Shown: positions 1 to 7,853 of the stretch, in pieces | How positions within the stretch are numbered: the first letter of the stretch is position 1 | Layout of the letters: each line of letters starts with the position of its first letter | Translations under genes and position numbers: made by a program | Origin: Armatimonadetes bacterium UBA5352 | GTDB lineage: Bacteria; Armatimonadota; Zipacnadia; Zipacnadales; UBA5352 | Direction of reading: 5' to 3' | Length of the DNA stretch: 11,880 nucleotides | NCBI GenBank assembly: GCA_002411015.1 | Contig: DHPY01000112.1 | Coordinates: 59,389-71,268 of the forward strand | The notes under the pieces: model-generated | Seen by the model: only the letters and a program-made list of their open reading frames with translations | Told to the model about the DNA's origin: nothing | Databases searched by the model: none

Positions 1-27
1 CGGGCGCGGGAGGGGGCCTCCCGCGCC
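1..27. repeat. 27-base palindromic repeat, copy 1
   Basis: The 11-base arms GGCGCGGGAGG (3-13) and CCTCCCGCGCC (17-27) are perfect reverse complements around a GGG loop. The whole 27 bases recur without mismatch at 9159-9185 in the same orientation. The copy lies in non-coding DNA beyond the 3' end of the propeller lipoprotein gene. It could be a dispersed REP-like element or a transcript-end hairpin. There is no T-run beside it, so a classical terminator is less likely. Confidence 0.75.
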
Positions 28-125
28 TCGCCCCTCCCATGAGCAGAGGCCGCTCGTCGCGACCGCACCCGTGCGTTCTGTGTCATTCCGTCTCCTGAGC
101 CTCTCCCTCACCCCACTGCGGTGGC

Positions 126-148
126 GCGGGCGCGGGAGGGAGGCCCGC
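126..148. repeat. degenerate relative of the palindromic repeat
   Basis: GCGGGC (126-131) and GCCCGC (143-148) can pair, and the segment between contains the GCGCGGGAGGG core seen in the repeat at 1-27. It sits about 30 bases beyond the stop codon of the propeller lipoprotein gene, where it could also form a transcript-end hairpin. The rest of 1-180 shows no credible gene. Confidence 0.4.
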
Positions 149-180
149 TGGCCAGGGGCAATGCCGCGAGCCGGCGTCAT

Positions 181-1800
181 CTACTGAACGTCGCGCAGAA
201 GATGCGCGTCGCCGCCCCCATGGACCACGATGAGGCAACCTTCGCCGGGCAGAAGCAGGTGGCGGATGTCCAGGGACCCCTCCACGGGGCAATGAGAATT
301 CACTGTGCCGTCGGCAAGAGCCAAGCAGTGAACCGCGCTTCGCACCGCAGCATAAAGCAGACCATCGCCGCCAACGACGACTGGGGCATCGAAGATGGGG
401 TGATGTCGGGGGTCTGGTAGTTCAGTTCGCCACATCAGTTGCCCACTGTCTCCAGCGAAACATGACAGTGCGCTGTCGGCTGAGACCACGAGCACTTTGT
501 CGGCAGCGACTGCAGGATCGGTGTAGGAATAGGCGGGGAGGTTAGCAGACCACAAGATCGTGCCCGCCTGGCCATCCAGGCATACGAGAGCCTGCCGGTA
601 CTCCCCAGCGGATCCAGTCAACCAGAACACGCGGCCTTCGCCGTCAACGGCAGCGGTGAAAGGCAACGCAAAGGGCGCTTCGCCGTACCGCCAGGCGATC
701 GTTCCATCCTCCTCGTTCAGTGCGTACAGGGACCCCGAGGAGGAGGAGACGAGAACCCTTCCCGCGCCGTCTGCAGTTGGCGCGCCAAGCACAGATGGTC
801 CGGAATACCCTTGAGGCAGAGGAGGAGACCAGGTCCACAGTAATGTCTGCAGGTCCGGGGACCAGGCATTGACGCGGCCATTCGAGGAAGCCACCACCGT
901 CCCGCTGCGCCCGACTTCGAGTCCAGAGGCATGCTTCTCGCCACGGAACTCGACCGGCGGCGTGCGCGCAGTCAGATCGCCATCTGCGGGGCTGATGGCG
1001 CAGACCGTTCCGTCCTCCAGGGACGCGTATACAACACCGTTAGCGAGAATGACACCTGCGACAGCCTCGCCAAGATCCATGCCCCAGCGATCAGTCCCGG
1101 TGCCGAGGTCCACGGCATGCAGTTCGGGTCCGGAAGGCAGGTAGATGGCAGCTCCGTCTGCCACAGGCGCCGTCTGAGCGCCGAAGGCCAGATGGCGCTG
1201 CCACGCGATCTGCGGGCGTTTGCTCGCCACCCTCTGGTGGTAGGCGACTGGTTCGCCGGTTACGGCGGAAATGAACACAGCCACTGTGTCCCCGGTTGAT
1301 GCGCCCTCGGGGGCGTTCCCCTGCCAGAGGAAGTGATACATCAAGGGCGGACCAACCCCATCAGCAGCAACGAATGAGCCCAAAGGTTCAGCATGTAGCA
1401 GCGCCATCTCGCACGGCACGGAAGGAAACAGCCGGTCCATCAGTTCATGCGCGCGTTCCAGTGCCACGTCAATCGAGATCGGCTGTCCAGGCCGCGGCAC
1501 TCGCCCATTGGGCCAGCTCAGATGCCGCACCAGCCCGCCTGGCACTTCGTACTCGGCAATCACCTTCCGGGCTGGCCCGGCGTCATCGCTGATCTCGGCG
1601 AGCACACGCCGGGCAGCCCCCTGATCCCTCGGCTGTGAGTCCTGAATTGCCACACGAGCCGGGTCTACATCGAGTGCCGTTGCGATGACGGCAACCGGAT
1701 CATGGGTATCTGTCTCGTCGCTGAGGCATCCGGAGGGGCACCAGATGCACGCTATGCACACGAGCAGAATCACAGTTGCGTCGGGCGTCGGTGTGCGCAC
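181..1800 (-). CDS. lipoprotein with PepSY-like region and PQQ-type beta-propeller
   Basis: A predicted 539-residue exported protein with no recognised enzyme function. Residues 8-24 are a hydrophobic signal. A lipobox-like PSGC puts the lipidated Cys at 25, although Pro at -3 is not ideal. Residues about 105-190 have a PepSY/YcdB-like pattern: a helix containing VALERAHELMDRLF, then strands ending in VAVFISAVTGEPVAY. Residues about 200-535 carry propeller repeats of the PQQ/PQQ-like type, visible as GTGTDRWG, EEDGTIAWRY, GQAGTILWSA and DSGQLMWRTE. The start is GTG, chosen because GGGAGGT (1809-1815) lies 8 bases upstream and the signal peptide follows directly. It begins 39 bases after the PKD-like gene and is probably cotranscribed with it. 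Such propellers act either as scaffolds (BamB-like) or as quinoprotein enzymes; I see no clear dehydrogenase signature. The PepSY assignment is tentative. Confidence 0.85.
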   Translation of the reverse strand: MRTPTPDATVILLVCIACIWCPSGCLSDETDTHDPVAVIATALDVDPARVAIQDSQPRDQGAARRVLAEISDDAGPARKVIAEYEVPGGLVRHLSWPNGRVPRPGQPISIDVALERAHELMDRLFPSVPCEMALLHAEPLGSFVAADGVGPPLMYHFLWQGNAPEGASTGDTVAVFISAVTGEPVAYHQRVASKRPQIAWQRHLAFGAQTAPVADGAAIYLPSGPELHAVDLGTGTDRWGMDLGEAVAGVILANGVVYASLEDGTVCAISPADGDLTARTPPVEFRGEKHASGLEVGRSGTVVASSNGRVNAWSPDLQTLLWTWSPPLPQGYSGPSVLGAPTADGAGRVLVSSSSGSLYALNEEDGTIAWRYGEAPFALPFTAAVDGEGRVFWLTGSAGEYRQALVCLDGQAGTILWSANLPAYSYTDPAVAADKVLVVSADSALSCFAGDSGQLMWRTELPDPRHHPIFDAPVVVGGDGLLYAAVRSAVHCLALADGTVNSHCPVEGSLDIRHLLLPGEGCLIVVHGGGDAHLLRDVQ

Positions 1801-1839
1801 TGCCGTTGACCTCCCTTCCTCGCGCTGGGTATCGGGTTC

Positions 1840-2244
1840 CTATTGCCCCCAGCGGGCGGGTCGTAGTGTCAACGAAGTAAAAACCGGATCCTGAACTGGC
1901 TGATCCGAGCCACTATCTTTATCGACAGTGGCGTTCACGGTGACAGTGAACTGCCCCGCATCACCGAACCGATGAGACACCGGATTCCCGGCTGCCGGGC
2001 GTTCCGTCTCGGTGAAGGTCCAGAGGAATGATGCCTTCTCAGTGACATCGTTGCCGCGCGAGTCGCGGCACACGGCCTCGAAACGCACCTCTTCATACTG
2101 CGCGACCTCGGCGGGGTTGGCCTCGGGCAGGACGATGTCCACACTCAGTGCGCATGCCGATCCGGCGAGAGCCAGGGCCAGTACAACCGCAAAGACGCAC
2201 GACAGGGCCGATGAACGTCGGGGGCGGGCGACACGTTCACGCAC
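1840..2244 (-). CDS. small secreted PKD-like protein
   Basis: A predicted 134-residue exported protein. A basic N-terminus (RERVARPRR) precedes a hydrophobic stretch ending in LALAGSACALS, so a signal peptide is likely. The mature part resembles a PKD/immunoglobulin-like beta-sandwich: VRFEAVCRDS, then FLWTFTETE where PKD domains have WDFGDG, then NPVSHRF and GQFTVTV. The DFGDG core is degenerate, so assignment rests on strand order and on the paralogue at 9844-10235, which keeps WDFGDG. The GTG start at 2242-2244 was chosen over ATG codons at 2257 and 2293 because GGGAGGT lies 6 bases upstream and the paralogue has the same arrangement. It precedes the propeller lipoprotein. PKD domains usually mediate protein or glycan contacts; the partner here is unknown. 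Confidence 0.75.
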   Translation of the reverse strand: MRERVARPRRSSALSCVFAVVLALALAGSACALSVDIVLPEANPAEVAQYEEVRFEAVCRDSRGNDVTEKASFLWTFTETERPAAGNPVSHRFGDAGQFTVTVNATVDKDSGSDQPVQDPVFTSLTLRPARWGQ

Positions 2245-2250
2245 GACACT

Positions 2251-2257
2251 ACCTCCC
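2251..2257 (-). promoter_or_regulatory. ribosome binding site of the first PKD-like gene
   Basis: GGGAGGT on the minus strand sits 6 bases before the GTG at 2242-2244. An in-frame ATG at 2257-2259 overlaps it and has no ribosome binding site of its own. The same GGGAGGTA...TCGTG layout occurs at the paralogue (10233-10248), which supports the GTG start. Confidence 0.65.
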
Positions 2258-2290
2258 ATTGCGACGGTCGGTAAGTCGCCTGTCGAGGGT

Positions 2291-2296
2291 ATCATA
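2291..2296 (-). promoter_or_regulatory. possible -10 element for the PKD-like/propeller unit
   Basis: TATGAT on the minus strand matches TATAAT at five of six positions and would place a transcript start about 40 bases before the GTG start. The only good -35 match, TTGACG (2319-2324), is 22 bases away, which is too far for a standard sigma-70 promoter. Treat as a candidate only. Confidence 0.25.
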
Positions 2297-2351
2297 TCCT
2301 GAAGCGCAAGGAGTTACACGTCAAATCTTGTGGAACATCGTGCAAATGGAG

Positions 2352-4468
2352 CTACTCCGTCTGCAGGAAATCCCCCGTCGTCGCGAGGTGCCAGGTGTCG
2401 CCGCGGTCGTCGGAGACGAGGATCGTGGGCTCGGAAGGCTTCGGCGCGTAGAACTCGTACTTGCGCTCCTCAGTGTTCAGCGCGCCGATCGGACGCACCG
2501 CCCCCCCCTGCTGAGGAACTGCACCTCGCGGTCGGGCCAGATGTAGGCGTAGTCCTCGAACTCGTCGCGGAACAGGCAGATGCTCGCGCTCTGCGACCAG
2601 TAGCTCAGGAAGAGCTTCTCCGTCACCGGGTCTATCGTCAGCTTGTGGTAGTAGACGCGGTAGTAGGGGTTGTGCGGCACCACGAGCGGCTTCGGCTCCT
2701 CCCACGGCTGCCCGGCGCGCTTGCGGTGCAGCGACAGCCGGAAGTAGTAGCCGGGGTCAGAATGCCGGGTGACCGAGTAGAGCGTGCCCTCGCTGTCGCA
2801 GATCAGGCCCGCGTAGCTAGTGCCCGCCGCCACCTCCTCCGGCTCAGTCCACTCGCTGATATCGAGCGGCCGGACCGAGCGCGTGTAGCGGAACGGGTTG
2901 TGGTGACCGTTGATGATCACGTGCAGGTAGCCCTCGGGGTCCACCGCGATCCCGGGCCAGTTGTGGTTGTCCTCCGCGTTGATGCCGCCAAAGCCGATCA
3001 GCACCGGCTCGGAGAGCGTCCCGCTCGGGATATGGTACGTGATCACGTAGGCCGGCGCGCCACCCTCCTTCGTGCGGCCCTCAAGGATCGCCAGCCGCCC
3101 GTAAACCATGTAGACGGTGTCGCCGACCGTGACCGCCATCCCCGCCTCGCCTGAGTGCGCGCTCATCGGCATCGCATCCTCGCAGATGAGCGTTGCCTCC
3201 GGGATCTCGAGGGTGCCGTCCGCGAGCTTGCGCGGGATCGTCAGGTAGATCTCGGTCGGCGCGAAGTAGCGCGCCATCAGGATCACGGGCGGGCGATCGA
3301 GGCGGTCGGGGTTCTGCCCGAGGTTCTTCTCCATGCGCGCCATATACCACGGCAGGCGGTAGACATCCCAGGTCTGCAGGTTATCGCGAGAGTGCAGCAG
3401 CAGCCCCGTGCGCGTCTTCCAGTCGCCGGTCGGGTCTGAGACGAAGCAGAGCATGTAGGCGTCGCCATCCGCGTCCCAGCGGATGCTCGCGTCATCGCTC
3501 GAGCCCATCGCGCTCACGGTCAGTTCGCGGAAGCCAAGCTCCGTCTGCGCGTGGGGGATCAGCGTGTCCTCGAGGATGCTGCGCCACTGCCAGGTGCCAT
3601 CGCCACCGAGCGTCTGGAGGATGTGGCCGCCGTAGCGGATCCAGGCCTGCCCCTCGGGGCTGACGCTGACGGTGCCGGGCTGGAAGCGCGGGTAGTAGCC
3701 GAACATAGCGCGCTCATTGTTGAAGTAGGGCTGGTTGAGGATCGGCGCGACCGCGGCCTCGCGAAGCTCCGGCCAGCGGTGGTTCATCACGCTTGCGTCG
3801 AAGGCAGGCACGTCCGGCCTGACAGGGATCATGGTGTCATCAGCTACTTCAGGCGCTACGCTGGTGACCTCCGGCGCTTCCTCGAGGAGCCTCATCGCGT
3901 CGAGGTGCAGCACCGTGTACGGGTTCGGCTGGCGGTCGAAGGCTTTCGTGAAGAGGTAGAGGCCCTCCACGCTCCCCCACCCCGCGGGCTCACCGAGCGG
4001 CCGGAAGTCGCTGAAGTTCAGCGCGATCTCCCGCCAGCCGGTCCAGTCCACGACGAACTCGGCCATGAACCAGTCGCTGTAAGGCGTGTTCGCGTTGTCG
4101 GAGAGCACGCCGACGGTAATGCGCTCGCCCGTGGCGTCCTCTGAGTAGGCCTGGAAGCTGATGCCCGCGTAGCCGCTCCAGTCGGGCGGGACGGCGCGCG
4201 TGTGGATCGTCGGGAAGCGGGGGTGGTCGGCCCACCGGCCGGAGGTCTGGCCGGAGACGACATGCTCGCGCGAGAGGGTGATGCCGGCCGCCATCTCCGC
4301 GTAGGTGGTGTGGCGCGAGAGCCAGAGTTGCTCCTCCGGGAAGAGGTCGAGCAGCTCCGGTGCGCTGAGCCACGCGCCGGGCGTCTCGAAGTCGAACGCG
4401 GCCTGCCAGTCCTGCGCGGCGGCGACGGCGGCGAGGGTGATGAGTGCGACGATGAGCGCGCGGCGCAT
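2352..4468 (-). CDS. secreted BNR_4-type beta-propeller protein, frameshifted near its C-terminus
   Basis: As read, the frame stops at 2477 (663 residues). One extra G in the G8 run at 2501-2508 extends it to a TAG at 2352 and gives 705 residues. The added tail holds a perfect Asp-box, SDDRGDTW (about 686-693), so the longer frame is the ancestral one. Residues 1-18 are a signal peptide ending AVAAAQ. Residues about 20-195 look like a carbohydrate-binding beta-sandwich (WSGYAGISFQAYS, DWTGWREIALNF, VLHLDAMRL). Residues about 225-705 look like a BNR_4 propeller, with HNWPGIAVDPEGYLHV, GHHNPFRYTRSVRPLDIS and SRDNLQTW. Such proteins bind or cleave polysaccharides. Some propeller families are uronate lyases such as ulvan lyases, so lyase or glycosidase activity is possible but unproven. 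The ATG lies 5 bases after the CoA-transferase stop. GGAGGG (4478-4483) inside that gene is its ribosome binding site, suggesting coupled translation. Confidence 0.85.
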
Positions 4469-4473
4469 GGCGA

Positions 4474-6021
4474 TCAGCCCTCCAGGCCCATCGGGCTTGC
4501 GCGGAAGATGCGCGGGTCCATGTCGCGCAGGTGCGTGGCGACGCGCGGCGCGAAGTCCATCTGCGCCAGCACCTCGCTCTCGAGGTCCACGCCGGGCGCG
4601 ATCTCCGTCAGCGTCAGGCCGCCATCAGCAAGCTCAAAGACCGCGCGCTCAGTCACATAAAGCACGCGCTGGCCCTTCTCCGCCGCGTACTCACCGGAGA
4701 ACGTGCGGTGCTCGACCTCCGCGATGAACTTGCGGTGCTTCCCCTCCTGCACGATCCGCACCGCGCCATCCTCGATCCCGATCTCAAGCCCACCGGCGGT
4801 GAAGGTGCCGCAGAAGACCACCGTATCGGCGGTCTGGGTAATATTGATGAAGCCGCCGCAGCCCGCCACGCGAGGACCAAACTTGCTGACGTTCACGTTG
4901 CCTCCCGCGTCGGTCTGCGCCATCCCGAGGAACGCGAGGTCGAGGCCGCCGCCATCGTAGAAGTCGAACTGCGCGGGCTGGTCGATGACCGCCTCGGGGT
5001 TGGCGGAGGCGCCGAAGCTCAGCCCGCCCGCGGGCACGCCACCGATCGGGCCAGCCTCCACCGTCTGGTTCAGCTCAGAGGCGATGCCCTCCTCATTGGC
5101 GACGGCCGCGATGCCCTCGGGCATCCCGATGCCAAGGTTGATGATCGCGCCGCGCCGAAGCTCGAGCGCCGCGCGCCGGGCGATGATCTTGCGCTCATCC
5201 ATCGGCAGCGGCGGGATCGCCTCGAAGGGCACCCGCACATCGCCGGAGTAGGCCGGATTGTAGTCCTCGCCGAAGGTCTGCTGATGCTGCGCGCGGTCGG
5301 CGACCACGATCGCGTCCACGAGGATGCCGGGGATGCGCACATGCTGCGGGTTGAGCGTGCCCTCGCAGGCGATGCGCTCGACCTGCGCGATGACCATCCC
5401 GCCGGAGTTGCGGGTTGCCTGCGCGATCGCGAGCATCTCGCCGAAGACCGCCTCGTGCTCCATGGTGATGTTGCCGCGCCCGTCGGCGGTGGTGCCGCGG
5501 ATGAGGCCGACGTGGATCGGGAAGGCGTGATAGAAGAGCCACTCGCGGCCGCGCAGTTCGATGACCTCCACGAGGTCCTCGGTGGTGCGGTCATTGAGCT
5601 TCCCGCCACCGTTACGCGGGTCCACGAATGTGCGCAGGCCGATGTGAGTGATGAGCCCCGGCCGCCCCCCCGCGATCTCCCGGAAGAGGTGCGAGATGAC
5701 GCCCTGCGGCCAGTTGTAGGCCTCCACGGTGCCCTCAACCGCGAGCTTCCCGAGCGCCGGGCAGAGGCCCCAGTGGCCGCCGATGATCCGCTTCGTGAGG
5801 CCCTCATGGGCGAGGTGGTTGATGCCGCGGCACTCACCGTCACCCTGGCCGGCGGCGTAGACGATCGTGAGATCGCGCGGCCGGGCCTCGGCGAGGAAGC
5901 GCTGCTCGATGGCGGCGGTGAGGGCCTCCGGGTGCCCGGCGCCGACGAATCCGCCGCAGGCGACGGTCGCTCCGTTGGGGACACGCGAGACGGCTTCTTC
6001 GACGGACATGAGTCGGGACAT
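4474..6021 (-). CDS. fused two-domain acyl-CoA:acetate / 3-ketoacid CoA-transferase
   Basis: A 515-residue cytoplasmic family I CoA-transferase with the alpha-like and beta-like halves in one chain, as in YdiF and propionate CoA-transferase. It moves CoA between short-chain acids through a glutamyl-CoA thioester. The N-terminal half shows GGFVGAGHPEAL (23-34). The C-terminal half shows NLGIGMPEGIAAVANEEG (295-312), then TVEAGPIGGVPAGG, in which Glu322 is the expected nucleophile, then GCGGFINIT (387-395), the glycine-rich loop expected near the active site. Length fits the fused family (about 510-530). GGAGG (6030-6034) lies 8 bases before the ATG. An alternative ATG four codons later has no better signal. 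It is separated from fabG by a 169-base gap containing an inverted palindrome pair and is followed at once by the BNR_4 gene. The substrate cannot be read from sequence; neighbours favour acetoacetate, 3-hydroxybutyrate or another short-chain acid. Confidence 0.93.
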   Translation of the reverse strand: MSRLMSVEEAVSRVPNGATVACGGFVGAGHPEALTAAIEQRFLAEARPRDLTIVYAAGQGDGECRGINHLAHEGLTKRIIGGHWGLCPALGKLAVEGTVEAYNWPQGVISHLFREIAGGRPGLITHIGLRTFVDPRNGGGKLNDRTTEDLVEVIELRGREWLFYHAFPIHVGLIRGTTADGRGNITMEHEAVFGEMLAIAQATRNSGGMVIAQVERIACEGTLNPQHVRIPGILVDAIVVADRAQHQQTFGEDYNPAYSGDVRVPFEAIPPLPMDERKIIARRAALELRRGAIINLGIGMPEGIAAVANEEGIASELNQTVEAGPIGGVPAGGLSFGASANPEAVIDQPAQFDFYDGGGLDLAFLGMAQTDAGGNVNVSKFGPRVAGCGGFINITQTADTVVFCGTFTAGGLEIGIEDGAVRIVQEGKHRKFIAEVEHRTFSGEYAAEKGQRVLYVTERAVFELADGGLTLTEIAPGVDLESEVLAQMDFAPRVATHLRDMDPRIFRASPMGLEG

Positions 6022-6063
6022 TGGGCGGGCCTCCGATATGGCTTGCGTGAATCACTATGCCCA

Positions 6064-6141
6064 GTAGGTGGGGCGCCCTCGCCCAACCAGGGCAGTTCTG
6101 GCAAGAGCTGCGGTGTGTGCGGGCGAGGGCGCCCGCACTAC
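6064..6141. repeat. inverted pair of REP-like palindromes with GTAG feet
   Basis: Two hairpins face each other. The left one (6067-6088) has arms GGTGGGGCG and CGCCCAACC around CCCT, with one mismatch, and is preceded by GTAG (6064-6067) on the plus strand. The right one (6117-6138) has perfect 9-base arms GTGCGGGCG and CGCCCGCAC around AGGG. Read on the minus strand it too has CCCT in the loop and GTAG at its 5' foot (6138-6141). This is the layout of REP doublets (BIMEs) moved by RAYT transposases, which favour a 5' GTAG or GGAG tetranucleotide. It fills much of the fabG to CoA-transferase gap and could also shape mRNA ends there. No RAYT gene lies in the window. Confidence 0.7.
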
Positions 6142-6190
6142 TGAAGGTCTGGTCGTGTACGGTACTGCTGACGATTCACGACAGACGAGG

Positions 6191-6946
6191 CTAACACATG
6201 CCCCCGTTGACCGAGAGGACGTGCCCGGTAATGTAGCGCGCCTCGTCCGAGGCCAGGAACGCGACGGCGTTCGCGACGTCGAGCGGCGTGCCCATCGCGC
6301 CCGCGGGTATTGTGGAGACGATCTGCTCCTTCACATCCGCCGGGATGGCGGCGGTCATCTCGGTCTCGATGAAACCCGGCGCAACGGCGTTCACGGTCAC
6401 GCCCTTGCGCGCGACCTCCCGCGCGAGCGACTTCGTCAGGCCGATCAGGCCTGCCTTTGAGGCCGAGTAGTTCGTCTGGCCGAAGTTGCCGAGCAGAGCG
6501 ACCACCGATGAGACGCTGACGATCCGCCCCCAGCCGCGGTCGGTCATCCCCTCGACGACCGCGCGGCAGCAGTTGAAGGCGCCGGTGAGGTTGACGGCGA
6601 GCACCGCGTCCCAGTCCTCCGGCGCGAGCTTACGCAGCGTGCGATCGCGCGTGATCCCGGCGTTGTTCACCAGCACCGAGACCGGCCCAAGCTCCCCGGC
6701 GACCTGCTCGACCATCGCCACAACGGCGTCGCGATCGGTCACACTGGCCTCGAAGCAGGCCGCCCGCACGTCAAGAGCGCGAGCCTGCTCGGCTACCGCC
6801 GCGGCCTCGGAGGCATTGTCGCGCGCGTCATCACGCACGTAGTTGAGCGCGAGGTCGCAGCCATCGTGGGCGAGGCGAAGTGCGATCGCGGCGCCGATGC
6901 CACGCGATGCGCCCGTGACGAGCGCTACTCGGCGTTCGCTGTCCAT
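6191..6946 (-). CDS. fabG: 3-oxoacyl-ACP / acetoacetyl-CoA reductase (FabG/PhaB-type SDR)
   Basis: A 251-residue classical short-chain dehydrogenase. It has TGASRGIG (11-18) for cofactor binding, NNAG (94-97), and the tetrad Asn119 (AVNLTG), Ser147 (SVSSVVA), Tyr160 and Lys164 (YSASK). The C-terminus ITGHVLSVNGGM is typical of FabG. The enzyme reduces 3-oxoacyl thioesters with NAD(P)H, giving the (R)-3-hydroxy product. Placement behind thiolase and 3-hydroxybutyryl-CoA dehydrogenase suggests acetoacetyl-CoA as substrate (PhaB-like role), but no PHA synthase is seen, and a fatty-acid role cannot be excluded. The ATG at 6944-6946 was chosen because the homology begins there and GGGGAG (6957-6962) lies 10 bases upstream, overlapping the end of the preceding gene. 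A longer upstream frame is only the out-of-frame shadow of that gene. The start is 7 bases after the dehydrogenase stop, so the two are cotranscribed. Confidence 0.92.
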   Translation of the reverse strand: MDSERRVALVTGASRGIGAAIALRLAHDGCDLALNYVRDDARDNASEAAAVAEQARALDVRAACFEASVTDRDAVVAMVEQVAGELGPVSVLVNNAGITRDRTLRKLAPEDWDAVLAVNLTGAFNCCRAVVEGMTDRGWGRIVSVSSVVALLGNFGQTNYSASKAGLIGLTKSLAREVARKGVTVNAVAPGFIETEMTAAIPADVKEQIVSTIPAGAMGTPLDVANAVAFLASDEARYITGHVLSVNGGMC

Positions 6947-6953
6947 TGGCCGA

Positions 6954-7805
6954 TCACTCCCCGTAGCTGTAGAAGCCCTCGCCGGACTTGCGGCCGAGCT
7001 TTCCGTCCTCGACCATCTCGCGGAAGGCGGGCGCGACCTCGAAGCGAGCATGCCCGGTCTGCTCGTGCAGCGAATCGAGCAGCGCCAGGCAGATGTCGAG
7101 GCCCACCAGGTCGGCGGTTGCGAGCGGGCCCATGCGGTGGCCGCTGCCGAGCTCCATGGCGGCGTCAATGTCCGCGGGCGCGGCGCCCTGCACCCAGATG
7201 TCTATCGCGGCTGAGAGCAGCGCGCCGAAGCAGCGGTTGACGAAAAAGCCGGGGATATCCGGCGCGACGGCAGGCTGCTTGCCCATGCGCCGGCAGAGCT
7301 CGACCGCGGCATCGGTGATCTCCGGAAGCGTCTGCGCGGAGGGGATGACCTCAACAAGCTTCATCGCGGGCGGCGGGTTGAAGAAGTGCATCCCGAGGAA
7401 GCGGCCCGGCCGCCCGCTCGCCTCGCCGAGCTTCCCGATCGGCAGCGTGGAGGTGTTGCTGGAGATCACCGCTGCGCCCGGAGCCACCGCGCCGATCCGC
7501 GCCAGCACCTCCGACTTCACCGCCATCTCCTCAAAGACCGCCTCGATCACCCAGTCCGCCTGCTCGATCGCGTCCCACTCCGTGGAGCACGAGATCATCT
7601 TTCGGACGCGGTCAGCCTCCTCCTGCGTGAGCTTCTCGCGCTCCACGGCGCTCTTGAGCGAGCGCTGGAGTATCTGGCAGCTTTTGTCGAGCGCTGCCTT
7701 CCCGGTGTCAATGATCGTGACCGTGATGCCGGCCTGCGCGACGACCTGGGCGATGCCTGTGCCCATCGTCCCCGCGCCCACTATCGCTATCCGCTGGATG
7801 TTCAC
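6954..7805 (-). CDS. 3-hydroxybutyryl-CoA dehydrogenase
   Basis: A 283-residue NAD(P)-dependent 3-hydroxyacyl-CoA dehydrogenase of normal length for the single-function bacterial enzyme (Hbd/PaaH/FadB2 type). It interconverts (S)-3-hydroxybutyryl-CoA and acetoacetyl-CoA in the cytoplasm. Visible are GAGTMGTG (10-17) in the Rossmann fold, SNTST (116-120) with the substrate-contact Ser119, the catalytic dyad His140 (GMHFFNP) and Glu152 (KLVEVI), and Asn190 (GFFVNR). The C-terminal helical domain contains MGPLATADLVGLD and ends GRKSGEGFYSY. The start codon is GTG, with AGGAG (7814-7818) 8 bases upstream. It lies between thiolase, 48 bases upstream, and fabG, 7 bases downstream. This supports a C4 acyl-CoA operon. 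Confidence 0.94.
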   Translation of the reverse strand: MNIQRIAIVGAGTMGTGIAQVVAQAGITVTIIDTGKAALDKSCQILQRSLKSAVEREKLTQEEADRVRKMISCSTEWDAIEQADWVIEAVFEEMAVKSEVLARIGAVAPGAAVISSNTSTLPIGKLGEASGRPGRFLGMHFFNPPPAMKLVEVIPSAQTLPEITDAAVELCRRMGKQPAVAPDIPGFFVNRCFGALLSAAIDIWVQGAAPADIDAAMELGSGHRMGPLATADLVGLDICLALLDSLHEQTGHARFEVAPAFREMVEDGKLGRKSGEGFYSYGE

Positions 7806-7853
7806 CGCACACTCTCCTCTCGAAGCGTTGTTCCAGACGAGGGCCGATCTGAA

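Noticed and set aside
2291..2324. TTGACG...TATGAT as a full sigma-70 promoter
   Set aside because: The spacer is 22 bases, well outside the usual 16-18. Only the -10 element was kept, as a weak candidate.
4531..6144. 537-codon plus-strand open frame, longer than the gene opposite it
   Set aside because: It is the antisense shadow of the CoA-transferase in very GC-rich DNA: low-complexity, rich in R, A, D, H and L, with no family motif. The minus strand shows a full CoA-transferase with its nucleophile and ribosome binding site.
6022..6190. A simple intrinsic terminator after fabG
   Set aside because: The hairpins are strong but no U-run follows either, and the paired inverted arrangement with GTAG feet fits a REP doublet better. 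A secondary effect on transcript ends remains possible.
6947..7168. 74-codon N-terminal extension of FabG
   Set aside because: The extension is the out-of-frame shadow of the upstream dehydrogenase. SDR homology starts at the ATG at 6946, which has its own ribosome binding site.
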